Positions 39,601 through 50,574 of a stretch of DNA of 64,000 bases are shown here, piece after piece. Numbering within the stretch: position 1 is the stretch's first letter; every line of letters starts with the position of its first letter. Made by a program: the position numbers and the translations under genes. The stretch lies in NCBI RefSeq assembly GCF_030936135.1, contig NC_082618.1, forward strand, positions 5,553,034 to 5,617,033, given 5' to 3'. The notes beneath the pieces were generated by a model. That model did no database searches. It was not told the DNA's origin and saw only the letters and a program-made list of their open reading frames with translations. The DNA is from Gavia stellata (Eukaryota; Chordata; Aves; Gaviiformes; Gaviidae).

Positions 39601-42600
39601 GTCGCACTGCAGCAGGCAGCCCTCGCCATAGTCGGGGTACTCCGCCGCATACTCCTCCCCGTCTGCCCCGTGATGGTTCTCTATCACGCTGCCGAAGGAG
39701 GAAGCACAGAATTAATTCGGGGCTCCTCATTCCCTGTTTCCCACTGGACGGGCTGGTGGGGAAACCTGGGGCAGTCCCAGTACGGCTGCAGGAGCTGGGG
39801 GACATCCCCTCTGCCACAGCATCCCCAGGGGACCTTGGTCACATCGCTTGAGGTCCACATGCAGCAAACCCCCCATGGTGTCACCATATGGTGGGGGGGG
39901 TTCTTCTCAGGGTCTTCCTGGGGCTCCTGTCCCTGCAGTGAATCTCTGCCAGGCTGGCACGGGGACAGCCCAGGGCTCGGGCCACCATCTCCCCGCAGGG
40001 TCCAGCCCCGGCATCATTCAGAGCCCCTTTTGGCATTGCCCACGTGCCATGGCTGAGTGGGGGGCTGGGGTCAGCCCAGGTAGGTGGCGGGGCCAGATCA
40101 GGGCAAGAGGAGCTGGCAGGAGGCTCGGGGGATTTGGGGGATTATCGGCCCGCCGGTGGGAGCTGCCCGGGATGATCCAGGCTTTGAGGTCGGCGCCCCA
40201 GCGTGCCGCTACCTCGGCATCAGAGCTTCAGGCAGGTGATGGGTGATGTGCCCCCTGGGCCAGCCGAGATGGGGTGGGGAGACATCAGGCCTGGAGCCAC
40301 CGGGGTCTCCTCTCCCTCCTGAGCGACTTCGTCAGCATTAATTTTTGCTGCTGCCATGGAAACCGGCGGGAGGTTGCCATTGACTACCGGGGCTGCAGGC
40401 AGGGCTTGGCAGAGGCCTGGCAGCTGGACCGGGCAGGCAGGAGGGACCCAGGAGTCTTTACCCAGCCTCTCCCTGCAGCCCTCCACCTCCCCAGTCCTCC
40501 TCTGCCATCAGCCCCAGGAGCATCAAACCCCCCTGGGAGCCTCTCGTTTGTTCTTGGGGGATGTAGGACATCTCACCCCGGGAGGGACGCGGCCATCCAG
40601 GTGCTCTGGAGGGAACTGTAACAGATGCGGCCGTGCCTGGGGGGTGCCCGGCATCACACCAGCTTGGGCACTTGCTTCCCAAGGGAGATTTGCCCTCAGA
40701 AACCTGACGTGGGCTCCCCCACCCTTCCCAGCCCAGAGGCACGCGGCAGGGGATGCCCGTGGAGAAGCGCAGCCCCCATGGCAGTGGTCCCTTGGCAGCC
40801 CGGCCAGAACCTCCAATTGAGTGAAGGGATGCTCCCAGCCGCAGATGGCAGATCTAAGAGCCACACGTGTTGGCATCCCTGGGCACAGGCATGGATGTTT
40901 AACCCAATTAAAAACGGTTTGGACCAAAACTAGAAGCGAGGCATCCTCCCCCTGACCGTGGATGATTGCTCAAGTGGATCTTGGGCTCCCTTCCACACCG
41001 CAGCCGTGGCTTTCTGGGTCCTCTCCAAGCGACTCCTGCCTCGGCTGTGCCCCAAAGGCAGGAATGGCCTTTCAACCACCCACCCAACCGTGGGAAGGGG
41101 GAGAAAAGAGGAAAAGAGAAGAGCAAATAGGGACAATTCCCTGTTGGACTCTGCTCCGTGAGCGGGCAGTGCTCCACGCCAGAGCCTGCTGCCAGCATCG
41201 CACCCATTAGCTGTGCTCAGCGGCTCGAGACGGGCTTGTGCTGCCCCAATTATCCCTCCCCGCCCGGCACACGCTTGTGTTTGTTTTCCATCCCACCAGC
41301 CTGTCCATCAAACAGCTACTCCTTGGGGACTGGGCTGTATCGCCAGGCTGTGCACGCACAGAGACGAGCTGGAAGAGTGCAGGGAGCAAGCCAGGGACTC
41401 AGGTGGTCACGGCCCTGCTCAGTGCCTCAGTTTCCCCTGGGGAGTTTTGCAGACGATGCTGAGCTTTCGCATCTGCTTTGAAACAAGAGCAGCTGGTTCA
41501 GACTCATAGTCCTGGCAGCCAAAGACTGAGCTGTGAAAGTCCAGAGAGGTGCTGGAGCAGGACCAGACCATGAGATGTTTTGCTGAGTACTCTCCCAGCC
41601 ACCGCAAGGGCTGGGGCTCTTTATTTAAAGTTTATTTAACTCCCTTGTCCAGCCTCTTCAACCAGCGCAGCCTTTTGCACCCAGGACATCCTTTGGCAAG
41701 GGCTTCGGCAGCTCAGTTCCCTGCTGTTTTAAGAGCCACCTCCTTTGGAGCTGGCTCCTACCAGCCTTCTCCAAGCGCCTCCGGCTTTGCTCTCCCCCGA
41801 GCAATCCTTTGCTTTGCGACAGCTCCTTCCAGCTCAGCACTATTATTTATAGCCCCTGGGCTAATCTTTAATGATTACCCTTCGTTTTGCAAAAGCAAGC
41901 CAGCAAAGGTGACAGCTAGAGCTGCCTGGGTAACCTTAGCACACCTTCGGCTTCCCTGTGTGCTCGTAACAGCGCCAGCCCCAAGGATCCCGCCCAGGGA
42001 GGATGCCCTGGAGATGCCTCATGCCCCCATGGGCAAAGGCCACTTGTTAACACTTGGGCTTGATGCTTGGTGACCCGGGCAGGCTGCTTTTCCCTATGCC
42101 TTGGTTTTTTCCTGCCTGGAGGAGGACCCTGAATGCTTTGTGCTGCCCCAGGGCCATGTGCCCCATCCCAGGCTGGGCACAGCCAAGCTGTGTCCCTCCC
42201 TGCCTGGCGTGCTGGCGGAGCAGTGGGAGGAAGGCTCTCCCCCCCGCACCATGGCTTCCCTGCCTCCTGCTCGCCCTGATTTCCTGACCCTAATGAAGCA
42301 TTAATATTCAGTGAACCTGCAGCATCTATTCCTGTCCCAAGTGACCTGGTTTCCAGGCTGATGGATGGTGCACGCCGGGCCAGCCACGCTGCCTGGGCCA
42401 TTAAGCATCACACAGATAAATCATCATCAAGCCAGGGCGGACCCTCGCGAGGCTGGGGACAGTCCTGCGCTGGGCAAGAGGAGTGAGTGGCACGTCCCCA
42501 GCAGGAGCTGGGCTGCTTTGGACACCTAACCTGAGCCCCAAGCCCCCCTGGGGCAGAAGCAGCCCCCAGGGACCAGGCAGCATGAGGAGCGATTAGGAGG

Positions 42601-45600
42601 CAGAGGCATGGGGCAGGAGGTCCTTGGAGAATCTTCCTCCGTGGGCCTCCTTGGGGTCACACCAGCCTGACGGAGACACAGGCTCTGGGTCTACCCAGGT
42701 GAGAAGCAGGCTCAAGCCCTGCCTATCCAGCCTGGGCCTCTAGCAGCAGAAATTATTATTACTATTATTAATGATTATTATTGCTAACAGTCATATTTCT
42801 GGGGTTACAGAACAGCAGCCAACCTGCAGAAGCATCACCAGCCAAGCTGAGTTACCCCAGCCTCACAGCCGGAGACAGGAGGACTATTCTACATTATGGA
42901 GTTAAGAGCAAGGACTAGAAATCAGTGCCCTTGCCTGGATGGAGGCAGAAGCTGCAATTTCAGCCCCGGGGAGAGCAGGAGAGGTGACCGAAAGTGGCAG
43001 AAGCAGGCAGAGGTGAGGCATAGTAAACCTGCAGCTTGGTCTCTCCCACTAGCTGGTGGGGTGAGCCAAGCATCAAGACCTTCTGTGCTTTAGTTTCTTC
43101 ATCTGGGACAGGAGCCCTGCAATGCTGGCCTCTCTGTACAGCACTCTAAGGTCTCCAAAAGACCAGTGCAGGATAACCTCTAACCTCTCCAGAGGGAGGA
43201 TCCTGCCTCAGAGAGGCAAACCCTGCCTCCAGCCAACCAATGGACCAACCAACCAATGGACCAACCAACCAACCGACCATCAAATCAACCAACCGACCAT
43301 CAAATCAACCAATCCTCCATCCATCCAACCAACCCTATATAACCGCTCTATGTCCATTCATCTATCCAACCATCCCTATATATACTGTCTCTGCATCAAT
43401 CCCTCCACCCACACATCGATAGTCGGAGGAAATCTGGGATGTGCCTCTCTGGGATGAGAGACGGGCTGACTCGGAGCTGCCTCACTTACATTTGGCGCCC
43501 ATGCTGGTCCTCCCTGGTGAGCACGCCTTCCTTCTCCATCAGCATTTGCCGAAAGGTCCCCACTTTCTGCCGGATCTCCTCTTCGGAGTACCTGGATGTG
43601 CAAAGACATGGTCAGGGCTGCCGTGGCTGGAGCGTGGGCTCCAGAGTGACGTGCTGAGGACCTCCATACCTTTGGGAGCAACATGTGGCCCAAGGGGCCG
43701 GTCAGAAGGATTGGTGGCATGGTGACAGTCATCAGTGCCTGGAGAAGAGCAGGTCCCTCTGCTTGGTGCCCTGCCACCACCCTCCATGCCCTCCTCTCTC
43801 CTGCCTGCCCCTCCCAGCAGTGCTCGGCAGAAGAAGGGACATCAGGAAAGGGTAAAAGAAGAGGATGACCATGAGGTTGCCATTCCCCCCCACTGCCTCA
43901 GGTTTTGGGGCACATATCTGCTGAATCCCCTCGGCAGTACCAGCATTGCAGCTGGCGAGGCCAGGGTTCGCACTGGGTACCTCCATCCCATCGTGAGCCT
44001 CCCTCGCTCATCCCGGCGCTGCGCCGGGGCCCCAGCAGCCGAGCCAGCTCTGCGCTAACGCTGAACGCTGACTCAGGCCACTGCAGGGTTATTAACGAGA
44101 GACACTAATCACTTTGTCCCTGGCATCTGAGAACAGCCGCGGCAAACCACGGCACTCCAGCCGTCCCCCGAGGCATCCCCGGGGAGGGAGGGGTGACAGC
44201 CCCGTGCTGTATCCCGTGGCTGCACAAGGGCACCCGAGCATCCCCCTCGACCAAAACCATCCAAACAGAGGGATGCGGTGGAGGGACCCGCAGTGCTCTC
44301 GGCACCATCATTCCTGGGGACAGGGCAAAGGGAGAGGGGCCCTATATCACCGCCACCCTGCTGCTCCAGGAGGGAAGGGGACAGGCTCCATGTGTGTCCC
44401 CGTCCTCAGCTGCACCATCTACAGGGGCTGCTCATGGCCCATCCTCGCCGTCACGTCCCATCAACATCGCTGCTAACGAGCCCAGAAAACTGGGTGTCAC
44501 AGCCTGGCCAAGCCACATGGTCCCCAAGGCTGGCACCTTGCAGAGCCCATGCTGCGGACGGCGATGCCCCTCGCAGTGCCGTGGGTGCCCCTGGGTGCCC
44601 TCGGGTGCCCCTAGGTGTGGAGGAGCATGCGGCAGCACCCGCATCCCCTGCGGTACCCACGAAGGGGAGCAGCGAGAAGAGGGGAATTAATATTAACAAG
44701 CTCATTTGCTGGCCAGGACTCCTGTGCAGAAGGAGGGTGGCTAACCGGGCACGGAGGCAGACCCGGCTGCTTCCCCTCACCTTGCACCCTGCCTGGGCAT
44801 GGGGGGGCCCCAAAATCAGGGCAGGACCCCGAAATGATGCTCTGCACTGTACCCTCAATGGCGGTGCAGCCACCTGGGCGGAGTACAGCCATCCCGCAAG
44901 GACGGAGCCGCTGGCCCCGGCCATCCCGTGGGCATCAGCCGGCCAGCGGCAGCTGGAAGATGTCTGCCGGAGAAGATGAGCATTTGCTGCAGCATATTAC
45001 GAACGCAGCCAATGCTCTTGGAGAGGGGACGCGAGGCCAAACAGGAGGTGACAGATGGGCCACTGTGGCTGGGCCATTAGCAAATCTGCAGGGGGGCAAG
45101 GCCAAGGTGAGGAACCCCCCCCTGCACCCAGCGATCCTGTGATGGGGGCAGGAGCACCCCACCAGCCCCTTCCCTCCTGCGCCCCCCGGCACTGCTTACA
45201 ACCCCGTTGGAGGGATTTTATTTTTTGCATTTAACACATAGAACTGATTTGGGAAAGGAAGAAAAATTGCTGATGCTTCTTTTCTGGAAGAAAGGCAGGG
45301 AATAACGGCGCAGGCAGCCCGGAGCGAGCAGCAGCCGAATACAGTGCAGGCAGGAGGAGTCATCCGCGTTTAAGGAAACAAGGGAGCACGTAAATCCCTG
45401 CAAATCCTCCTCTGCTGTCACACCCGTTCATCCCGGGGGCCCTGCCCTTGGAGATAACTCCCCCGAGGCTGTGGCCAGGGTGCAACCCCCAGCCCAGGCA
45501 GAAACCCCAGGGGTGCAAAGCGCTTCCCGTGCAACGCCCCCGGAGAGCCCTGTGCAGAGGGGAAGAGCAGGCGGAGGATTAACCAGGTGGACCAAGATTA

Positions 45601-46956
45601 TTACTGTAATTATATTATCATTTCGGTGTATCACCGTCATCGTTATTAATAGCCTTAATAATAGCAAAGGCAATTATAGCAATAACAACAATACTGATTG
45701 CAATGTTGCTATTACCCATTGCAGTAATGATACTACTAGTAGTAAGATCCCTAGTAGGGTGCGGGAACCCAACAGGAGGCTCTGGGCTCCCCAAGGCGCC
45801 AGGTCAGCCTTATTTATTTCCATAACGACAAATTAGGCACAATCATTATTCCAGTCTGTGTGAGACAATTTAATTCTAGGTCACGCTTGCACTCTTAATG
45901 AAAGCCTTGGCGAAGCCTTCCCTCAATCCATTTTCCTTCTCCCCAGCTGATACCAGTCCCCGTCTACCCGCGTGTGCCGAAGAATTTGCTCCATCCATCA
46001 GGTTTTAGCGAGCTGTCAGGGAGATCAGACTGTTTGGCTGGTGCCGGGGCAGCCGGCGGCACAGCCATGGGGCTGGCAGGGATGGGGGTCTCCCCACTGG
46101 CCCCCCAGCCCCTCCTTGCCCACCCAGGCAGGGATGCTCTCCAGCCCCTCAGGTTTTCCCCCCACCCTTTGCTTTCCCAGGGGTGAAAAGTCTGGGGAGT
46201 AGCTCATGGTGCCCGGCCAGGGGCATGGCAGGGTGGTGGGGATCCCCTCACCCCAAAATCGGGGGGGAAGGAGGAAGGCAGAACAAACTGAAGCACCAAA
46301 ACAGCCTCGCCTGGGGCTAAACCGCAGCTCTCCTTCATCTCCCCAACACGAGAGACGGAGAAGGACCATCTCGCATCCCAGGCACGCGGGGCAGCGCTGA
46401 TGGCTGCCTCCTTCCTGCCTCTGCTTTCCCGGCACAACAAGCCGGGAGCCCAGATTTGCAAGCGGAGAGGCCGGAGCAAGCCTCCAACACGTGTGTGGAT
46501 GCACTCCTAGGTCTGCGCTGCTTGGAGGCATTCAGCTTCACAAACCAACCCACCAGTCCGTCCCAAAGCTGTGCGATACACCCAAAGCAGATTTACCTCC
46601 AAAAGGGAACATTTGCCACATCAAGGTATTTTTTTAGAGAGGAAAAAGGAGGAGAACAAGGTGCAAGCAGGTCAAAAGGATCCCAAGCCACAGGGTCCAT
46701 CTCCAACCCAGCCCTGAGCGCCCGCCACTCACCCCTGTTCCTCCATCATCTCCTGCAGCTCCATGCACTTCAGCTCCACCCGCCGCTTGCGCTCGTGGTC
46801 CAGGATTTCCCGGTGAGCCTTCTTCACCAGGCTGGGCTCCACCATCCGCACCTCCTCCTCGCCCTTGTGCCACGTACCCGAGGCACCGGGCTGTGAAAAG
46901 CCATTAGAAGCTTCCTGAGGCGAAGGCACGTCGGCCCCGTTGTTGTAGAGAGCCAT
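26879..46956 (-). CDS. SRRM3: Serine/arginine repetitive matrix protein 3, complete, 14 coding exons
   Basis: SRRM3 is a nuclear SR-related splicing activator, paralogous to SRRM4/nSR100, that promotes inclusion of neural and endocrine microexons. Coding parts on the minus strand: A 46956-46733, B 43591-43490, C 39688-39554, D 39398-39318, E 38890-38861, F 38446-38378, G 38095-38060, H 37311-37261, I 37154-37050, J 36528-36357, K 30644-30316, L 29705-29478, M 29219-29082, N 27095-26879. All borders are GT-AG with matching phases. The total is 1917 nt, 638 residues, close to the about 650 of human SRRM3. A cwf21-like segment ([18 protein letters not shown], about 53-100) is near the N-terminus. 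Lysine/arginine- and RS-rich low-complexity sequence follows. The C-terminus carries the eMIC segment required for microexon splicing ([15 protein letters not shown] to [12 protein letters not shown], about 543-585) and ends SSSESAGF. The start ATG has a strong context (AGCATGG). Confidence 0.95.
27096..29081 (-). other. SRRM3: SRRM3 intron M-N with tetranucleotide repeats
   Basis: This 1986 nt intron splits the eMIC-coding sequence. It holds a (GGA)n-like purine stretch (27655-27695), a TATA-like tactatatatgc string near 28470 and a (CCAT/CCAC)n tract at 28780-29005. No coding exon is seen. Confidence 0.85.
28780..29005. repeat. (CCAT)n / (CCGT)n / (CCAC)n tetranucleotide tract
   Basis: About 220 bp of four-base units (ccat, ccgt, ccac, with patches of attc) form a compound microsatellite in SRRM3 intron M-N, only about 80 nt from the donor of exon M. 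Confidence 0.95.
29082..29219 (-). CDS. SRRM3: SRRM3 exon M (first half of eMIC)
   Basis: This exon encodes [20 protein letters not shown], then [14 protein letters not shown] and [12 protein letters not shown], the conserved eMIC segment. The acceptor must be TGTAG|AGAGAAGG: using the next AG, two bases later, runs into a TGA in the linked frame. Donor G|GTGGGT. Length 138 nt, phase 2 at both ends. Confidence 0.93.
29478..29705 (-). CDS. SRRM3: SRRM3 exon L (RS-rich)
   Basis: 228 nt encode residues 445-520 ([20 protein letters not shown], then [16 protein letters not shown] and [11 protein letters not shown]), an RS domain. Phase 2-2. Donor AG|GTCAGC, acceptor TTCGCAG. Confidence 0.92.
29706..30315 (-). 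other. SRRM3: SRRM3 intron K-L, repeat-rich
   Basis: This 610 nt intron contains a (CCATCC)n-type tract at 30005-30165. Its donor AA|GTAAGG also supplies an in-frame TAA, so retention would end the protein two bases into the intron (see findings). Confidence 0.85.
30005..30165. repeat. (CCCATC)n hexanucleotide-like tract
   Basis: Imperfect six-base units 'ccccat', 'cctcat' and 'ccccgt' run for about 160 bp within the short intron K-L. Confidence 0.9.
30316..30644 (-). CDS. SRRM3: SRRM3 exon K (largest exon, SP/RH-rich)
   Basis: 329 nt encode residues 336-444 plus two bases of Lys445. The sequence has [20 protein letters not shown], a histidine/arginine stretch ([10 protein letters not shown]) and a [11 protein letters not shown] segment, ending GAHAKK. 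It begins in phase 0 and ends in phase 2, unlike its neighbours. Acceptor CCCCTTGCCAG. Confidence 0.92.
30645..36356 (-). other. SRRM3: SRRM3 intron J-K (5.7 kb, mosaic composition)
   Basis: This is the longest intron within the part of SRRM3 downstream of exon C. It alternates purine-rich, A-rich low-complexity patches (30,840-31,200; 31,380-31,450; 33,480-33,680; 35,060-35,140) with GC-rich DNA and a small CpG cluster at 31835-32000. Non-repetitive AT-rich segments (33,690-33,960 and 34,530-35,060) stand out in the GC-rich context and may be conserved intronic elements. Open frames of up to 454 codons (32000-33364, +) have no splice or domain support. Confidence 0.8.
31410..31438. repeat. 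(AATCA)n pentanucleotide microsatellite
   Basis: About five tandem copies of aatca inside the A-rich patch of SRRM3 intron J-K. Confidence 0.85.
36357..36528 (-). CDS. SRRM3: SRRM3 exon J
   Basis: 172 nt encode [20 protein letters not shown], then [20 protein letters not shown] and a segment ending PLPEPSD. It is the exon where the phase changes from 2 to 0 (donor GAT|GTACGT). Confidence 0.92.
36777..37000. repeat. Four tandem copies of a ~55 bp unit in SRRM3 intron I-J
   Basis: Units beginning 'gggtcccc(a/g)tc' followed by 'ggggacacctctgccacctg' recur at about 36778, 36834, 36889 and 36945, with a few substitutions each. They fill almost half of the 521 nt intron between exons I and J. Confidence 0.85.
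37050..37154 (-). CDS. SRRM3: SRRM3 exon I
   Basis: 105 nt, phase 2-2, encode [20 protein letters not shown], then [15 protein letters not shown], an RS-like low-complexity segment. Acceptor CCACAG, donor GTAGGG. Confidence 0.92.
37261..37311 (-). CDS. SRRM3: SRRM3 exon H (51 nt)
   Basis: Phase 2-2 exon encoding [17 protein letters not shown], a basic lysine-rich segment. Acceptor CCCGCAG, donor GTGAGG. Only 106 nt separate it from exon I. Confidence 0.9.
38060..38095 (-). CDS. SRRM3: SRRM3 exon G (36 nt, short exon)
   Basis: Encodes [12 protein letters not shown] with split codons at both ends. Acceptor TTCATCCCTCAG, donor GTGAGA. The upstream intron carries a CTCTGC string followed by a pyrimidine tract. 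The size is just above the usual microexon limit. Confidence 0.88.
38378..38446 (-). CDS. SRRM3: SRRM3 exon F (69 nt)
   Basis: Phase 2-2 exon encoding [20 protein letters not shown] and RRD, lysine-rich. Acceptor CCCCCTCAG, donor CAG|GTAGGA. Confidence 0.9.
38861..38890 (-). CDS. SRRM3: SRRM3 exon E (30 nt, neural-microexon size)
   Basis: Encodes only [10 protein letters not shown] plus split codons. Acceptor CCGCGGCAG with an upstream TCTTCTCTGCC pyrimidine stretch, donor CAG|GTGAGT. It keeps frame whether included or skipped. Confidence 0.88.
39119..39145. repeat. Alternating purine-pyrimidine palindrome (GT/AC, Z-DNA-prone)
   Basis: A run of tgtgtgtgcgcacacac followed by gtgtgtgt gives about 25 bp of nearly strict purine-pyrimidine alternation with a perfect self-complementary core, inside intron D-E. 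Confidence 0.7.
39318..39398 (-). CDS. SRRM3: SRRM3 exon D (81 nt)
   Basis: Encodes [20 protein letters not shown] followed by SGHRRS. The seven-lysine run is a likely nuclear localisation element. Phase 2-2, donor CG|GTGAGT. Confidence 0.92.
39554..39688 (-). CDS. SRRM3: SRRM3 exon C (acidic/cysteine segment)
   Basis: 135 nt encode [20 protein letters not shown], then [20 protein letters not shown] and GHREY. This acidic, cysteine-containing stretch is unlike the basic remainder of the protein. Phase 2-2. No extra exon is needed between B and C. Confidence 0.92.
39689..43489 (-). other. SRRM3: SRRM3 intron B-C
   Basis: 3801 nt without a supportable exon. It includes an A/T-rich trinucleotide-like patch (42750-42795) and a (CCAA)n-type repeat at 43225-43400. 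Confidence 0.8.
43225..43400. repeat. (CCAA)n-type tetranucleotide repeat with CCAT patches
   Basis: Units of 'ccaa', 'ccat' and 'ccga' with interspersed 'tggacc' and 'atcaaat' make a degenerate microsatellite about 100 nt downstream of the exon B donor. Confidence 0.85.
43490..43591 (-). CDS. SRRM3: SRRM3 exon B (end of cwf21-like region)
   Basis: 102 nt encode [20 protein letters not shown], then [13 protein letters not shown], the continuation of the cwf21-like helix region shared with SRRM1/2-type proteins. Donor AT|GTAAGT, acceptor ATCCAG. Confidence 0.94.
43592..46732 (-). other. SRRM3: SRRM3 intron A-B
   Basis: 3141 nt. It holds an AT-rich, ATT/ATTA-repetitive patch at 45595-45740. 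No supportable exon or gene is seen. Confidence 0.8.
46733..46956 (-). CDS. SRRM3: SRRM3 first coding exon A
   Basis: Encodes [20 protein letters not shown] to MEEQG, including [20 protein letters not shown] and the cwf21-like [20 protein letters not shown]. The exon itself starts at 46988 after TCTCCCTCCCAG, leaving 32 nt of presumed 5'UTR before the ATG. That stretch is open in frame, so a longer N-terminus cannot be excluded from sequence alone. Donor CAGGG|GTGAGT. Confidence 0.93.
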
Positions 46957-47586
46957 GCTGGCGTGGGCAGCCTCGCTGCCGGCAGCACCTGGGAGGGAGA
47001 GAAAGAGTCAGGGGTCAGTGCCTGCCCCGGTTTCCCTCTCACCCCATGACAGCGGGGGAACCCTGCCAGGACCTGAAGGCAAAATTCATCTCAAAAGAGG
47101 CACAGGCACGGCAGGTTGATGGGGACGGCAACTGAGAGATCTTGGGTCTTCTGCCAGCACCCTTCCTGCCCCTTGCCTCAGTTTCCCCATCTGCCAAGCA
47201 AGGTTGGGGCTGTTCCCATCACCGTGCCGTGAGAGCTGGCTCATGGGAAAGAGAGGAGGATGCTCTGTGCCAGCCTCGTACCGGGGAAAGCCTGGCAAAG
47301 CGTGGGTCTGTGGTGCCCGGAGTCGTACGGTAGCAGCAGGACAGGTGGGCAGGGGTCCCTCCGAGCCCCACGGACCCTGCTGTCAGCCGGTGCGGGTCTG
47401 GAGCAGGTACAGGCATCCGTCCTCACAGTCCTCTGGGGACACCCCCGGGCACTTTTCCCATCCAGCAAAGGGATGGACCCAAAGACCTCAGATAACCCCT
47501 TGCATCCCCCGGCTGCACTGGCCGGTGAGGATGCAGCTGTGGGACATCCTGATGTCTGGCCCAGCCAGCAAACGCCTGCCGATGCC

Positions 47587-47670
47587 CTCTGGCAATGGCC
47601 TGGCACCCTCCAGCAATGGCGCGGTGCCCTCTGGCAATGGCCCGGTGCCCTACGGCAATGGCCTGGCACC
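47587..47670. repeat. Four exact-length 21 bp tandem units
   Basis: Four adjacent 21 bp units of the form ctctggcaatggcctggcacc, each differing by 2-5 bases. The length of 7 codons keeps frames open, which explains the long plus-strand frames here. Confidence 0.9.
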
Positions 47671-50574
47671 CGCTGCAAGGGGAGGAGAGGCTCCCCACCG
47701 GCTGCTGCCCGCCTGCCTTCTCCCTGCTCTTTCACCTTCACGTGTCCCTGCCTCCTTCTTCCGCCACCACAGTCAATGTATCCTTACTTGGCTCCAAAAA
47801 TAACCCCTCGGAAGAGGACAACTGTTCCTGAGCAGCACTGCTGCGCTGAGGCTCCGGCTGATGCTCCCCGAGCCTGGAGGAGGAGATGCTCCCAAATCTC
47901 CTGGATTAACCAGACAGACATAACCCCATCTCAGCGACCTCAGGCCATTGGCACACGGCTGAGCGCCTGTTCCTCAGTTTCCCCATCCTGCGATGCCCCA
48001 GCTCCCCTGCCCAAAGCACGGACCCTCTCTCCAGCATGGGATGCTCCAGCTACAGATCTGCTGCCTTCATTACCAAAGCGGTGCAGAAGTGAACGCTTCT
48101 CCTGCAAAGTCCTACACAAAGAGAAACGATCGGGGGCGAAAGCAGAGCACCCTCCCTGACTCTCCAAGCCGGGTTTGGGCTTGGAGACACAGCTTTTGTC
48201 AGCAGCCGTTTCACTGGGGTGTTTCCACCCCAGGGACCCTGCCGGAGAGGCTTTTCCAAGGATGGGTGCTGCCTGCACATCAGGTTTCAGGGGCTGCTGC
48301 AGGGAGAAGTCTTCCCTACACAAGAAGCAGACAATCCTTGCCTGTGATGTCCGGGGTGTCCAACACACGCTGCCCGCAGAGGATGGGACCGAGCGCTGGC
48401 CTAGGGAAGGAGGGATCCCTCAGCTGAACAAGGGCATGAAAGCAGGACAGACGGACCACAGACTGATCCGCATCATTTCAAGCCCAGGGAGGGCTCGCCA
48501 TTCCCACTATGCCGTTCCAGCGGGACGCCAGACGGTTCAGAGCTTTCTGTGGCCGTGCCAGGTGGGACAGAGCCGGGGTGGGAGCGCAGATCACCCGCGA
48601 GAGGCTTCGAGGATGTTTCTCTGCTGCTCAAGGAGAGAAAAAGCCTCAGAGCCCTCCCCAGGGTGGTGGGGGTCCCAGCCCAGTGGGAAGGCACCTCCTA
48701 CCCCACGGCATCCCCAAGGGACAATCCCGGCTTTCCTGCTGCCACTGGCTGCCCCACGCACTCATTCATCTCCTGACGAGCCTGCCCAGGGAGGACAGCA
48801 GCTGACTGCTTAATTACAAGGCTTTTTTTTTGCTTTTTTTTCCCATTATTACCGTGTGGAGAGGAGCCGGCAGCCTTCGTTTTCGCAGAGGCACGGAGGA
48901 GCAGGCAGCAGGAGATGCTGCCGGTGGAGCAGGAGCTGGCCGGGGCTCTGCACCCCCTGGATGCTCAGCCCTGTTAGAGCAACCGGAGGGTCCCTCGGTC
49001 CCCCCTTGCCTTCAGCAGGCAGGGCAGCACCCACATTTTGAGGTCCATGACACCCCACAGCAAAGAGCTGCCCTGCTCAGCTCTCCCTGCCCAGGAGGGA
49101 CCCCGGACCCCAGCCTCTCCACGCCCCAGGGTGGCCCCGGGCCACAAATGGGAGAGATGCTGCAGAAAAACCTGGCTTGGGGGCTCCTCTTCCTCTTTCT
49201 CCCATCAGGGCACGAAGCCAAAAACCAAGAATGAAATTTGGGAATGCGGAAAGCTCCCCACCGGGAAACCTTCACCCACCAAGAGGCTCGGGGAAGGAGA
49301 GGGAGAAGGAGAAGATGCTTTCCACAGCAGCTTCTGCTTGCTGCTCCCCAGCGGGAATTAATTTTATCCTGAGCCTGGCAGTGGGTAAATTCATTGCTGT
49401 GAAACCTTGAGAGCCTGTGGGATATACAGCCGGGCGGGGAGACGGAGGAGCGTGTGAGACAAACCGGCAGCTGGACGGTACCTGTGGGTGAGGGCTGCAT
49501 GGTGGGGGAGGAAAGCAGACCCCACCGGGAAACACTCCCTGCCTCCGTAAAAACGATGCGGTTGGAGATATCCCCCTTGCACCCGGGGCCAGGCAGGTGG
49601 AGCCAGCCCGGGGATGGAAGCTGCACTGCATCCCCTCAGCCGTGAGCAATATCCACCGTGAGAGCTGACACCAGCCACGCTGCTTCAGCCGCTGCACGGG
49701 CAGGAAAACAAAGGAAGAGAAAAACCACCCGCGCACCCCCTCCAGATATCAATAGCAAAGCCCGGCCGCAGGCAAAAGCCCTGGGTGGAAAACAGAGCCA
49801 GTCCTACACCTCTGGTGACAACGGGGACAAAGCCTGGGGGCAGAAGGAGCCCATGTCCCCCAGGCTGGGCCTCTGCCCTCCCTGTCCCCAAAGGAGACCC
49901 CCAGAGATGCCATGCACAGGGGCAGCCCTGCACCCGCAAGGGACAGCTCGGGGACACAGGCTGGCCGTCACTGCCACAACCTCCATCCACCGGCCATCGC
50001 GCGGGGACCGCCCGGCTCTGCCAGCTCGCGCCAGCACCAAACCCAGCACCAAACCCAGCAGCGAAGGCAGCACGGCCCTGCCCGAATGGCAGCAGCTTCC
50101 TGCCTGGCTCAGCACTACCCCCGATAATAAAGATGATGGTTAAATATTTCATTATCTGCAGTAATTACCCACAAATCATCAAGCACTGGCAGCCCGCTGC
50201 CCGGCTGCCTTGCTGAGACGGAGAGGAGGCGTCTTGGGGCGAGTGCTGTGTCCTGTCCCCACGGACTCCTGAAGGCTGCAGGATGCGGCCAGGGACAGTC
50301 ACTGGCATCTGTCCCCACCACCCAAATCCCCGTAGTGCCACCCATGAGGGTTCAAACCCCCTGGCACCATGGGCTGGAGGTGCTAGGGAAACTACCAAGC
50401 AAATCCCTCTCTTCCCATTTTGCCGAGCTGTTCACCCACGTGTTTTGGGATTCCGATCATCCCTGCTGGTGCTCCACATGCCACCTTGGGGCTTGGCGAG
50501 GTCAAAACAGCTTTTCAGCTCACAGGCACTTTCTGCTGCCTGGATTAGAGCTTTTGGAAATGTTCAGAGCTGCC

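Noticed and set aside
38974-40056. 360-codon plus-strand open frame
   Set aside because: It runs antisense across SRRM3 exons C and D, whose splice structure and protein match are clear on the minus strand.
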